Origin: Nevskiaceae bacterium | Lineage (GTDB): Bacteria; Pseudomonadota; Gammaproteobacteria; Nevskiales; Nevskiaceae | Reading direction: 5' to 3' | NCBI GenBank assembly: GCA_021731445.1 | Contig: JAKFXK010000021.1 | Span: 1 to 40,761 of the forward strand | DNA length: 40,761 nt | Part shown: positions 1 to 7,152 of the stretch, piece by piece | Layout of the letters: the number at the start of each line of letters is the position of its first letter | Position numbering within the stretch: position 1 is the stretch's first letter | Position numbers and translations under genes: made by a program | Notes under the pieces: generated by a model | Databases searched by the model: none | Told to the model about the DNA's origin: nothing | The model's input: the letters and a program-made list of their open reading frames with translations, nothing else

Positions 1-672
1 GTCCTTGCCGGGGCGCGCGGCTTTTTCGGTGCCGGTGTCTTCCACCACCTTGCCGTCGCGCGAGCGGATGACGCGGCGGAAGCCCGGCTCGCCGGTGAGA
101 GTCGCGTCGAGGGCTTTCTCCAGTCCTTCCAGCCCATGACCTTCGAGGCCGCAGAAGCCGACCACCTGCCCCACCACCTCGCCCGAAGGGTAATAGCGCG
201 AGTAGCTGCGCTCAGCAAAGACTCCCGGCGCTTTCAGCTTGAGAATGCGGGCGACGACATCCGGGTTCTGGTTTTTCAGCAGGTAGACAAAGCGTTTGTC
301 GGCGTCGGCCTGCTTGCGCAGGAATTGCTCCAGCACCCTGGGCTTCCTGCCGAGCATTTCGGCGAGTGCGGTGCGATAAGGCTCGGCAGCGGGGGTAAGC
401 AGGTCTTCCGGCACGGCCCAGAGCGAATCGACCGGGGCGGAGAGTGCAAGCGCATTGCCATTGCGATCGAGCACCGCTCCGCGCAGGCCGGGCAGCGAGA
501 GGTTGCGGATGTGGCGCTTGTCGCCCTCCGTCACCAGAAACTCGCGGGTCATCACCTGCAGATAGAAAGCACGCGACACCACGCCCAGCGCACCGATGCC
601 CAGCAGGCCGAGCACGAACCAGCGCCGCCAGGCGGCAACAGGCTGTGCGCTGCCGGGCGTGAGCGGCTTCAT
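1..672 (-). CDS. ftsI: FtsI/PBP3, peptidoglycan D,D-transpeptidase (N-terminal 224 residues, cut by window edge)
   Basis: Septal transpeptidase that cross-links peptidoglycan at the division site as part of the divisome. Only the first 224 codons are in the window, so the catalytic SxxK domain is not visible. What is seen: a short cytoplasmic N-terminus with basic residues, a membrane anchor at about residues 17-35 (WFVLGLLGIGALGVVSRAF), then the PBP dimer domain with the typical RGAVLDRNGNALALS segment and the conserved GxVGF/GLEGLE motif (VVGFCGLEGHGLEGLEKALD). The ATG at 670-672 overlaps the ftsL stop by four bases (ATGA), so it is translationally coupled in the mraZ-rsmH-ftsL-ftsI order of the dcw cluster. 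Family and context agree fully; the paralogue PBP2 is unlikely here because mrdA does not follow ftsL. Confidence 0.95.
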   Translation of the reverse strand, partial: MKPLTPGSAQPVAAWRRWFVLGLLGIGALGVVSRAFYLQVMTREFLVTEGDKRHIRNLSLPGLRGAVLDRNGNALALSAPVDSLWAVPEDLLTPAAEPYRTALAEMLGRKPRVLEQFLRKQADADKRFVYLLKNQNPDVVARILKLKAPGVFAERSYSRYYPSGEVVGQVVGFCGLEGHGLEGLEKALDATLTGEPGFRRVIRSRDGKVVEDTGTEKAARPGKD

Positions 673-1010
673 GGCTTGACACTCGTCGGCGTAACGGCCA
701 AGGAGCCTGCCGGCACCATTACGGTCTCTCGCGGCTCGACCATCTTCAGCTGGTTGCGGGCGATGGTTTCGATCCGCGAGTGGCTGCTGTGCGCAGCTTC
801 TTCAAGCTGCAACTGCGACCGCTCGACATCCAGCGCCTCTTTCGCGTCGCGCAGCTGCGTGCTCTCGTTGGTGAGGCGGCGGTTGTCGTTTTTGACCTTC
901 ACCACCATCACGGCCGAGCAGAGCACAGCCACGCCGAGCGAGAGCGGCAGCAGCAGGCCAGGGCGCGGCTTGCGGGCGGTGAGACGGCGGGTGAAATCGC
1001 TCTCGCTCAC
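669..1010 (-). CDS. ftsL: FtsL, cell division protein
   Basis: Small bitopic divisome protein that forms a complex with FtsB and FtsQ and activates FtsWI. The 113-residue product has a basic cytoplasmic tail, one membrane segment at about residues 18-38 (GLLLPLSLGVAVLCSAVMVV) and a periplasmic coiled-coil-like stretch rich in Arg, Glu and Gln (residues 42-75), followed by the IETIARNQLKMVEP segment typical of FtsL. It starts with GTG (1008-1010), which overlaps the rsmH stop as GTGA; its own stop overlaps the ftsI ATG. Sequence conservation of FtsL is weak, so the assignment rests on topology, length and position between rsmH and ftsI, which together are convincing. Confidence 0.93.
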   Translation of the reverse strand: MSESDFTRRLTARKPRPGLLLPLSLGVAVLCSAVMVVKVKNDNRRLTNESTQLRDAKEALDVERSQLQLEEAAHSSHSRIETIARNQLKMVEPRETVMVPAGSLAVTPTSVKP

Positions 1011-1963
1011 GGCGACACCGCCACGGTTTTTTCTGCGATGCGCAGCACCGACGAGCGCGCACGCGGGTTGATCGCAAGCTCCGCCTCGCTGGGGAAAACA
1101 CGGCCGATTTCCACCAGCCGCAGCGGCCCTGCCGACTCAGACGTGGCGCTTTCCTTGAGATGCGCATATTTATCGACCGCCGCACGCTTGCCACCGGCAT
1201 CGCGCAGAAACTGCTTGACCATGCGGTCTTCCAACGAGTGGAAGCTGATGATGGCGAGGCGGCCCTTGGGTGCGAGCAGGTTGAAGCTCACCGACAGCGC
1301 GACGCGCAGGGCATCCAGCTCGCCGTTGATGAAGATGCGGATGGCCTGGAAGCTGCGTGTGGCCGGATGGATCTTGTGGCTGCGCGGGCCGGGCACGCTG
1401 GCGATGAGCGAGGCAAGCTGAGCAGTGCTGGCCAACGGCGTTTCGGCGCGTGTTTGGACGATGGCTGCCGCGATACGGCGGCTGTTTTTCTCGTCGCCGA
1501 AGTTGAACAGCACATCGGCGATCTCGGCTTCGCGCGCGCGCGCCAGCCAGGCGGCAGCGCTCTCGCCCGCACGCGGGTTCATGCGCATGTCGAGCGGGCC
1601 ATCGTGGCTGAAGGAAAAGCCGCGTGCCGCGTCGTCGAACTGTGGGCTGGAGACACCGAGATCCAGCAGCAGGCCATCGACTTTCCCTGCAAAGCCATGG
1701 CTGGTTGCCACGGTCATCAACTGCGCGAAGTTGGACGGATGGAAGTGAAAGCGTTTATCGGCCGCGAAGCGCGCGGCATCGGCCTCGGCCTCCGGGTCGC
1801 GGTCGATCGCGTGCAGCGTGCCCCTGGGCGAAAGGACATCGAGAATCGCACCCGAATGCCCGCCACGACCGTAGGTGCCATCGACGTAAAGGCCATCGGG
1901 ACGATGGGCGACACCGAGGCCGGTGAGTGCTTCATCGAGCAGGACCGGACGGTGCGTATGCAT
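1007..1963 (-). CDS. rsmH: RsmH (MraW), 16S rRNA N4-methylcytosine-1402 methyltransferase
   Basis: SAM-dependent enzyme that N4-methylates C1402 of 16S rRNA in the decoding centre. The chosen 318-residue product starts MHTHRPVLLDEALTGL, matching the family's near-invariant HxPVLLxEA opening. The SAM site is seen as YVDGTYGRGGHS (residues about 26-37), followed by AIDRDPEA, LLLDLGVSSPQFDDAARGFSF and, near the end, IISFHSLEDRMVKQF. An in-frame ATG at 2011 would add 16 residues (MDGSHFAPP...) with no family counterpart; neither start has a strong Shine-Dalgarno. The gene follows mraZ by 57 bases with the chosen start and overlaps ftsL by four bases. Confidence 0.95.
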   Translation of the reverse strand: MHTHRPVLLDEALTGLGVAHRPDGLYVDGTYGRGGHSGAILDVLSPRGTLHAIDRDPEAEADAARFAADKRFHFHPSNFAQLMTVATSHGFAGKVDGLLLDLGVSSPQFDDAARGFSFSHDGPLDMRMNPRAGESAAAWLARAREAEIADVLFNFGDEKNSRRIAAAIVQTRAETPLASTAQLASLIASVPGPRSHKIHPATRSFQAIRIFINGELDALRVALSVSFNLLAPKGRLAIISFHSLEDRMVKQFLRDAGGKRAAVDKYAHLKESATSESAGPLRLVEIGRVFPSEAELAINPRARSSVLRIAEKTVAVSP

Positions 1964-2020
1964 GGAGTCAGGTCGCCGCAGCGAGGGCGGAGCGAAGTGC
2001 GAGCCGTCCATCGCGGCGGC

Positions 2021-2446
2021 TCACAGGTCGAGCGCCGCGAACGCGGCGGTGTAATCGGCTTCGCTGGCGGCGGCGTGGGCAGTCCATGCGGCCTCGCTCC
2101 ACAGCGCGAAGTGATCGACCTGCCCCACCAGCACGACCGAGCTGCCGAGTTTTTCGCGGAAAGCGGCGGGGATCAGCATGCGGCCCTGGGCATCCATCTC
2201 CAGCGACATCGACTGGCCGACGAAGAGATTTTTCAGTGCGCGGCGCTGGGCGATGTCGGAATGCTTGGGGATGACGTTCTTGGCGATGTGCTCGAACACC
2301 GGCATGGGGTAGAGCTTGATGCCATCGGGCGTGGGCGTGATCGCCAGCTGACCCTGCGCATCGGCCGCGAGCGCCGGGCGAAAACGGGCCGGGATGGCAA
2401 GCCTTCCCTTTTCGTCAATGCTGGCGGTGTGCGACCCAGAAAACAT
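2021..2446 (-). CDS. mraZ: MraZ, transcriptional regulator of the dcw cluster
   Basis: Ring-forming DNA-binding protein that regulates the division/cell-wall operon it heads. Two MraZ (SpoVT/AbrB-like) repeats are visible: MFSGSHTASIDEKGRLAIPARFR at the N-terminus and a second with MDAQGRMLIPAAFRE at about residues 80-95, then LVGQVDHFALWSEAAW. I chose the ATG at 2446 (141 residues) because the family begins MFRG..., and a GGGG stretch sits about nine bases upstream; an ATG at 2458 adds only MGQH. It lies directly behind a promoter with TGGGA/TGGAG repeats (2482-2516), consistent with autoregulation as known in E. coli. Confidence 0.95.
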   Translation of the reverse strand: MFSGSHTASIDEKGRLAIPARFRPALAADAQGQLAITPTPDGIKLYPMPVFEHIAKNVIPKHSDIAQRRALKNLFVGQSMSLEMDAQGRMLIPAAFREKLGSSVVLVGQVDHFALWSEAAWTAHAAASEADYTAAFAALDL

Positions 2447-2481
2447 GTGCTGCCCCATGAAATGGATAGAAGCCCCGGTAG

Positions 2482-2516
2482 CTCCAAGTCACTCCATTTC
2501 GTGGGCGATTATCCCA
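2482..2516 (-). promoter_or_regulatory. Probable MraZ operator (TGGGA/TGGAG repeats in 10-bp register)
   Basis: Read on the minus strand, TGGGA begins at 2516, TGGAG at 2496 and TGGAG at 2486. All are spaced in multiples of ten bases; the last two are separated by exactly five bases (TGACT). E. coli MraZ binds TGGGN repeats with five-base spacers just upstream of mraZ, so position and architecture match. The first repeat overlaps the -10 element, suggesting repression. The slot at 2506 carries GCCCA, the inverse of TGGGC, so one direct repeat in the register is missing. Confidence 0.65.
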
Positions 2517-2535
2517 CTTCACGCCACAAGTGCAA
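2508..2535 (-). promoter_or_regulatory. Sigma70-type promoter of mraZ/dcw
   Basis: On the minus strand a -35 TTGCAC (2535-2530) and a -10 GATAAT (2513-2508) are separated by 16 bases, 61 bases before the chosen mraZ start. Upstream (2540-2640) the DNA is markedly AT-rich compared with the rest of the window, as expected for a strong promoter region. Confidence 0.65.
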
Positions 2536-2682
2536 TAGCTAAAAACGCGAAAAAGCCAATAAGGTCAAAGACTTAGCCATTTCAGATAAGCAAATCATAC
2601 TTGAATAAAATCAATGGATTGCAAGACATACTTAAAGTGAGCGGCAGGCTTTGGCGCGCTTTGTGACGTGCCTGCTTGGCGC

Positions 2683-2712
2683 AAAAAAGTGGGGTTGGCC
2701 GATAAGCTGGGG
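2683..2712 (-). repeat. Partial duplicate of the rnpB 3' end
   Basis: This stretch (AAAAAGTGGGG..TGGCCGATAAGCTGGGG on the plus strand) closely matches 2831-2860, which contains the last bases of rnpB plus the following T-tract (AAAAAGTGGG..TCGGCCGATAAGCCGGG). About 26 of 30 positions agree, at an offset of 147 bases. Read in rnpB sense, both copies end in CACTTTTT. E. coli rnpB is likewise followed by repeats holding the 3' end of the gene and a terminator. This copy holds only the 3' strand of helix P1, so it cannot fold as RNase P RNA. Confidence 0.6.
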
Positions 2713-2727
2713 ATGAGCCGAATCAAG

Positions 2728-2776
2728 GCGGAGCACTGCTCCGCCCCGGCGAACGCCGCGCCAAGCATGGCGCGGC
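2728..2776 (-). terminator. Two tandem GC-rich hairpins downstream of rnpB
   Basis: Two inverted repeats follow rnpB: GGCGGAGCA-C-TGCTCCGCC (2728-2746) and GCCGCGCCA-AGCA-TGGCGCGGC (2755-2776), separated by eight bases. Neither has a U-tract directly after it. They may act as rnpB 3' boundary elements or a weak terminator, with the T-tract of the repeat at 2683 lying 40-90 bases further on. The rest of 2540-2835 holds no gene I can support. Confidence 0.4.
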
Positions 2777-2837
2777 TGAGGCCAGATGAGAACGCTGCCG
2801 TCTCGCCATGGACGGCCTACGCGAGCCAAGAAAAAGT

Positions 2838-3278
2838 GGGAGTCGGCCGATAAGCCGGGTTCTGTCGTACCCGCCGCCCTTGCGAGCGACGACCGAGACA
2901 ACCATTCCTCTACGCGCCGTGTCACCACGTCGCTTTAGCAACCTACCCGGCAGGCACGCGGGCCGCGCGTTATGCGTCTTGCGACGCACCCCTGCCCTAT
3001 TTGGTCTTGCTCCGTGTGAGGTTTGCCGTGCCGGCCTGTTACCAGGCTCGCGGTGCGCTCTTACCGCACCATTTCACCCTTACCTGATCCTCTTGATCAC
3101 CCCACAAAGTAAAAAGCTACTTTGCGGGGAACCCCGATCACGAGGCCATCGGCGGTATCTTTCTGTTGCACTGTCTGTCGGCTCACGCCGCCCAGCCGTT
3201 AACTGGCACACTGCCCTTTGGAGCCCGGACTTTCCTCCCCCAGCCTTGCGGCTGGCAGCGGTTGTCTGGCCGACTCCC
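2838..3278 (-). ncRNA. rnpB: RNase P RNA, bacterial class A
   Basis: Catalytic RNA of ribonuclease P, which removes tRNA 5' leaders. On the minus strand it opens with GGGAGTCGGCC and closes with GGCCGACTCCC, forming a perfect 11-bp P1 helix. The conserved GAGGAAAGTCCGGGCTCC core (CR I) follows near 3240, and GGGTAAGGGTGAAA-type, AGAGCGCACCGC and AGGTTGCTAAAGC-like segments, then ACAGAACCCGGCTTAT at the 3' end, match the class A consensus. A long AT-containing hairpin near 3105-3130 (CCCCGCAAAGTA/TACTTTGTGGGG) looks like an extended P12. Length is about 441 nt, longer than E. coli's 377. The mature ends are estimated from P1. A CTTTTT tract follows the 3' end directly. Confidence 0.95.
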
Positions 3279-3284
3279 GCAGGC

Positions 3285-3290
3285 ATTATC
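3285..3290 (-). promoter_or_regulatory. -10 element of rnpB
   Basis: GATAAT on the minus strand lies six bases before the inferred rnpB 5' end at 3278, the expected distance for a sigma70 start. I see no convincing -35 hexamer at 16-18 bases upstream. Confidence 0.45.
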
Positions 3291-3327
3291 GCCGCATTGA
3301 CACAAACATTCCTGGAGGAGACCCACA

Positions 3328-3786
3328 ATGTCCCAACAGCGCGTCCGTTTCACTGAACATTTCAACGCTGCACCTGCCAGGGTGTTTCCCTACTTTGCCT
3401 GTCACGAAACCTTCGGCGCGATGGCGGGTGGGCCGGTGGCGGCCAAGCTCAGGTTCATCCGCCGCATCCGCCTGGGCGAGGACATCAAGCATCCGGATGG
3501 CGTCGGCTCGGTGCGGCGCATCGCCTACGGCCCGCTGGGCTTCGAGGAAACCGTGCGCACCAGCACGCCGGGCAAGCTGATCGAGTACGCCATTACCAAG
3601 GGTTCGCCGCTGAAAAACCACTTCGGCCGCATCGAGTTCCACGCCGATGGCGGCGGCACGCGGGTGGACTACGTCATCACTTTCGAGCCAAAGCTGCCGG
3701 GTACCGGCATGGTGTTGAAAGGCGTGCTGAAGAGGATGATCTCACCCGCATTCGGACGCATCCGCAAAGCGATCGCCACGGCTTGA
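3328..3786 (+). CDS. SRPBCC (START/polyketide cyclase-like) family protein
   Basis: A 152-residue protein that reads as a single SRPBCC helix-grip domain: an N-terminal RVRFTEHFNAAPARVFPYFACHETF strand-helix, a central sheet (SVRRIAYGPLGFEETVRTSTPGKLIEYAIT) and a C-terminal helix (FGRIRKAIA). Such domains bind hydrophobic ligands; no substrate can be inferred. The start ATG has a clear Shine-Dalgarno (GGAGGAG at 3314-3320). The stop overlaps the next gene's ATG by one base (TGATG), so the two are likely co-transcribed. It is divergent from rnpB. No signal peptide. Confidence 0.8.
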   Translation: MSQQRVRFTEHFNAAPARVFPYFACHETFGAMAGGPVAAKLRFIRRIRLGEDIKHPDGVGSVRRIAYGPLGFEETVRTSTPGKLIEYAITKGSPLKNHFGRIEFHADGGGTRVDYVITFEPKLPGTGMVLKGVLKRMISPAFGRIRKAIATA

Positions 3787-4547
3787 TGAGAGTCGTTTCG
3801 CACACCTGCTCAAACACCGAGATCGTCTGCGCGCTAGGCTGTGAGGCGATGCTGGTGGGGGTCGATAACGACTCCGACCATCCGCCCGATGTGGTGCAGC
3901 GGCTGCCGCAGCTCGGCCGCGATCTGAATCTCGAACTGGCAGCGGTGCTGGCCCTCAAGCCCGATCTCGTGCTCACCTCGCGCACGCTGCCCGGCCACGA
4001 TGCCATCGTGCTCGCACTCGAAGCGGCCGGCCTCAACACCCTGGTCTGCGAGCCTCTGCGCCTGGTGGATGTTTATGAGGACATTCTGCGCATCGCCGCC
4101 GCACTCGGCGTGCCCGCGCGGGGCGCACATCTCTGCGCACAGATGCGCGCGGCGATGCCCGCTGTCGCGCCGTGCGCACGACGCGCCAAGGTGCTGGTGG
4201 AGTGGTGGCCCAAGCCGGTGATCGCCCCGACGCGCGACAGCTGGGTGACGGATTTGATCGAACTGGCAGGCGGCTGCAATCCGTTTGCAGACCGCGCCGG
4301 CAAGAGCACGCCGCTGAGCGATGCCGAGATCATCGACGCCGCACCCGGCGCCATCGTGATGAGCTGGTGCGGCGTGCCGCTCGCCAAATATCGCAGCGAG
4401 GTGGTGCGTCGCCGCAAGGGTTGGGAGGCATTGGCAGCCGTGCGCGAGAACCGCATCCACGCCGTCCCGGAGGCTTTTCTCGGCCGCCCCGGCCCTCGTC
4501 TGGTCGAAGGCTATCGCGCCCTGCGCGACATCATCCAAGTCACTTGA
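3786..4547 (+). CDS. Cobalamin/iron-chelate-binding (BtuF-like, PF01497) protein without signal peptide
   Basis: A 253-residue protein with the class III periplasmic binding fold: SHTCSNTEIVCALGCEAMLVGV at the N-terminus, LNLELAAVLALKPDLVLTS, WWPKPVIAPTRDSWVTDLIELAGG and a C-terminal helix region. This matches the BtuF/FepB superfamily, and proteins of this length are often annotated as cobalamin-binding. The start MRVVSHTCSN leads straight into the domain: there is no signal peptide or lipobox, unlike canonical BtuF, so it is predicted cytosolic or is exported by an unseen route. A TTG three bases upstream is an alternative start and does not change this. No BtuCD transporter genes lie nearby. 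It overlaps the following GDPD gene tail-to-tail by eight bases. Confidence 0.75.
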   Translation: MRVVSHTCSNTEIVCALGCEAMLVGVDNDSDHPPDVVQRLPQLGRDLNLELAAVLALKPDLVLTSRTLPGHDAIVLALEAAGLNTLVCEPLRLVDVYEDILRIAAALGVPARGAHLCAQMRAAMPAVAPCARRAKVLVEWWPKPVIAPTRDSWVTDLIELAGGCNPFADRAGKSTPLSDAEIIDAAPGAIVMSWCGVPLAKYRSEVVRRRKGWEALAAVRENRIHAVPEAFLGRPGPRLVEGYRALRDIIQVT

Positions 4548-5772
4548 CTGCGAATCGGCGACGCAGGGTTGCCAATCCCGCCAGTCCCAGCAGCACGCTG
4601 CCCAAGGTGCCGCCGCCGAAACGACCCTGCGCGGATGAAGATGCGGGCGTGGCGACTGGTGCGGCCATCACGGGCTCCGGGGTGGGCATCGGCGATGGGG
4701 CAGGCGTTGGCGCAGGTACGGGCGACGGGGTGGGCGCAGGCATCGCCGTCTTCAACTGCACGCCGCGCAGACCGGTTGGCTCCCAGACATCGCCCGGCCC
4801 CAGGTTGCTGGTGACCCGGCCGGCGATGCCCGGACAACCTGCGGCGAAGGTTTTGGGATTGACGCCACGCTCTTCCACAGTCGTCTGCTTGCCACGCTCA
4901 TCCACTTCGATGCGCAGGATGTCGGAGTTGTTGGTGAAGATGCCGTCGATGCCGTAGTCCAGCAGCAGGCCCATCTGTTGCGCATCGTTGACCGTGTAGG
5001 TATGCACGTCGTGGCCATTGGCATGGAAACGCGTGATCGACGAAGGGTCAGCCAGCAACTGTGCGGAGTTGGGCGCGAACACGTCCATGTAGTCCGGCAG
5101 CGTGCCGGTGGCAACCCATTGCGCCATTGCGGGCGTTGGCGCGCTCAGCAAGAAGGCGGTCGGCACCGCGTCGCTGAGCTGGCGGAAGCGCTCCAGGCTG
5201 GTGGCATCGAAGCTCTGCAGCAACATCGTCGTGGTGGTGACTTTCTTGGCTGGGTCGCCAGTGGCGAGCAAGCCCTTGCGGGTCAGTATGTCGAAGAAAA
5301 TCTGTTCGGCGCGACCACCGGCAGAATCCTTGGTCTCGACGTGGAAACGCATCTTGGGGTTGAGCCGCAGATAGCAGTCGAGCTGTTCCTCCAGAGGCAC
5401 GATCTTCGCCCCCACGAACTTCGGGTTGGCGAGCGTCGGGTTGCTGGTGTTGAACCAGCTGCCGAAGTCCATCTCGCGCATCTCGGCCAGGGTGAAGCTG
5501 TCGACGCGACCGGTGCTCTCGCTGGTGCGATCCACGGTTTCGTCGTGAATGCACACCGGCACCTCGTCCTTGGTGAGGATGAGGTCGCACTCCAGCATGT
5601 CGGTGTCCTGCTGGATGGCGAGGTCGTAGGCGAAGAAGGTGTGTTCCGGCGTGTAGGCCGAAGCACCGCGGTGCGAAATGACCAGCTGCTTGTCGCGCGG
5701 CGGCGCACCGATCTGGGCAAGGGCAGGCAGCGCTGCGCTCAGCAGCGCGGCTGTGATCAAGGTCTTGTGCAT
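4540..5772 (-). CDS. Exported glycerophosphodiester phosphodiesterase with C-terminal sorting tail
   Basis: Hydrolyses glycerophosphodiesters to glycerol-3-phosphate and an alcohol, outside the cytoplasm. A cleavable signal peptide is clear (MHKTLITAALLSAALPALAQ). The GDPD TIM barrel runs from about residue 29 to 320, with the two catalytic His (H34 in SHRGASAYTPEHT, H76 in PVCIHDE) and the metal ligands E61/D63 (ECDL). A Pro/Thr/Ala-rich linker (about 343-372) then leads to a Gly-rich stretch, a hydrophobic helix and RRRFAVK at residues 386-410, resembling GlyGly-CTERM sorting signals processed by rhombosortases. The start has a TTGGAG Shine-Dalgarno. A three-repeat Pho box at 5812-5840 suggests phosphate-starvation induction by PhoB. 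GlpQ-like function is likely; the exact substrate is unknown. Confidence 0.9.
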   Translation of the reverse strand: MHKTLITAALLSAALPALAQIGAPPRDKQLVISHRGASAYTPEHTFFAYDLAIQQDTDMLECDLILTKDEVPVCIHDETVDRTSESTGRVDSFTLAEMREMDFGSWFNTSNPTLANPKFVGAKIVPLEEQLDCYLRLNPKMRFHVETKDSAGGRAEQIFFDILTRKGLLATGDPAKKVTTTTMLLQSFDATSLERFRQLSDAVPTAFLLSAPTPAMAQWVATGTLPDYMDVFAPNSAQLLADPSSITRFHANGHDVHTYTVNDAQQMGLLLDYGIDGIFTNNSDILRIEVDERGKQTTVEERGVNPKTFAAGCPGIAGRVTSNLGPGDVWEPTGLRGVQLKTAMPAPTPSPVPAPTPAPSPMPTPEPVMAAPVATPASSSAQGRFGGGTLGSVLLGLAGLATLRRRFAVK

Positions 5773-5811
5773 GGTTCAGGCTCCAATTTGCGTGGAGGCT
5801 AGACCTGAGGC

Positions 5812-5840
5812 ATGACACGGCTATGAAACTGTAGTGACAG
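5812..5840 (-). promoter_or_regulatory. Pho box (PhoB-binding site) upstream of the GDPD gene
   Basis: Read on the minus strand: CTGTCAC (5840-5834), four bases, GTTTCAT (5829-5823), four bases, GTGTCAT (5818-5812). Three seven-base half-sites in strict 11-bp register match the PhoB consensus CTGTCAT-N4-CTGTCAT. The site lies 40 bases before the GDPD start and just after the hisD stop. No strong -35 is present, as is usual where PhoB replaces it; a poor -10 (TAGCCT) lies about ten bases downstream. Confidence 0.7.
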
Positions 5841-5851
5841 CCTGCAGCGTT

Positions 5852-7150
5852 TCAGCCTCGATCCCGTGCGCTCGCGGCATGTGCCTGCAACCCTTCAGCA
5901 TCTGCGATGCGGCCGGCGATGGGTGTCAGAGCCTTCGCCCCCTCGGGTGTGCATTCAATCAGGCTGGTGCGCTTCTGGAACTCGTAGACGCCGAGCGGAT
6001 TGCTGAAGCGCGCGGCGCGCGAGGTGGGCAGCACATGATTGGGGCCGGCGCAGTAGTCACCGAAGGCTTCCGGCGCGTGACGCCCGAGAAAGATCGCACC
6101 GGCGTGACGGATCAAAGGCAGCAGAGCGCGCGGGTTTTCAACCGACAACTCTAGGTGCTCGGCGGCGATGCTGTTGGCGAGAGTGGCTGCCTCTTCAAGA
6201 CTGCGAACGTGAACCAGCGCGCCACGATCCTTGAGTGCCGCACGCACGATGGCCGCGCGTGGCAGCTCGGCGATGCGCCTGTCGAGCGCGGCCTGCACGG
6301 CATCGAGAAATGCCGCATCGGGCGAGAGCAGGATGCTCTGCGCATCCTCGTCGTGCTCGGCCTGGCTGAACAGATCCATCGCAATCCAGTCGGGATTGGT
6401 GAGGCCATCCGAGATCACCAGTATCTCGGATGGCCCGGCAATCGCGTCGATGCCGACATGCCCGAACACGAGACGCTTGGCGGCGGCGACATAGGCATTG
6501 CCGGGGCCGAAAATCTTGTCCACGGCGGGGACGGTTGCAGTACCGTAGGCGAGTGCGGCGACAGCTTGTGCGCCGCCGACCGTGAACACGCGATCCACAC
6601 CAGCAAGGTGCGCGGCACCCAGCACCGTGGCATTGGCTTCGCCACCCGGCGTAGGAGTGACCATCACCAGCTCGCCGACGCCAGCGACCTTGGCGGGGAT
6701 GGCATTCATCAATACGCTCGACGGATACGCCGCCTTGCCACCCGGCACGTAGAGGCCAGCGCGGTCGAGCGGCGTGACGCGCTGACCCAGCGTGTTGCCG
6801 TGCGCGTCGGTGAAGCTCCACTCGGCAATCTTCTGGTGCTCGGCGTAGCTGCGGATGCGCGCGGCGGCGGTTTCCAGCGCCTGCTGCAAATCGACCGGCA
6901 GGCTGTGCCAGGCGGCTTCGAGCGCGGACTTGGGCAGTTCGAGTTCGGTGGCGCTGCTGACACTGCGGCGGTCGAAGCGGTTGGTGGCTTCGATCAGCGC
7001 CGCATCGCCGCGCGTGCGGACGGCTTCGACGATCGCCGCCGTGCGCGTCGCCACTTCCGGTGAGGATTCCGGCGCGCGGTCGAGCAGTGCGGTGAATGCT
7101 GACTCGAAGCCGCTGTCGATCGTGCTCAGGCGATTAATGGTGACGCGCAT
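5852..7150 (-). CDS. hisD: Histidinol dehydrogenase
   Basis: Catalyses the last two oxidations of histidine synthesis, L-histidinol to L-histidine, with NAD and Zn. The 432-residue product is close to E. coli HisD (434). Visible motifs: [26 protein letters not shown], the [13 protein letters not shown] segment holding metal and substrate ligands, IAAEHLEL with the catalytic Glu-His pair, and the C-terminal [25 protein letters not shown]. The start [10 protein letters not shown] (7150) lies two bases after the hisG stop; longer in-frame extensions run back into hisG and are not genic. The usual downstream hisC is absent here: a GDPD gene on the same strand follows instead. Confidence 0.97.
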   Translation of the reverse strand: MRVTINRLSTIDSGFESAFTALLDRAPESSPEVATRTAAIVEAVRTRGDAALIEATNRFDRRSVSSATELELPKSALEAAWHSLPVDLQQALETAAARIRSYAEHQKIAEWSFTDAHGNTLGQRVTPLDRAGLYVPGGKAAYPSSVLMNAIPAKVAGVGELVMVTPTPGGEANATVLGAAHLAGVDRVFTVGGAQAVAALAYGTATVPAVDKIFGPGNAYVAAAKRLVFGHVGIDAIAGPSEILVISDGLTNPDWIAMDLFSQAEHDEDAQSILLSPDAAFLDAVQAALDRRIAELPRAAIVRAALKDRGALVHVRSLEEAATLANSIAAEHLELSVENPRALLPLIRHAGAIFLGRHAPEAFGDYCAGPNHVLPTSRAARFSNPLGVYEFQKRTSLIECTPEGAKALTPIAGRIADAEGLQAHAASARDRG

Positions 7151-7152
7151 CC

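Noticed and set aside
3297-3302. TTGACA on the plus strand before the SRPBCC gene
   Set aside because: A perfect -35 hexamer, but the position 17 bases downstream (ACCCAC) is no -10 and falls just before the start codon.
2632-3365. Several open frames on both strands over the rnpB region
   Set aside because: They coincide with the conserved RNase P RNA and its flanks; none has protein-like composition or a plausible start.
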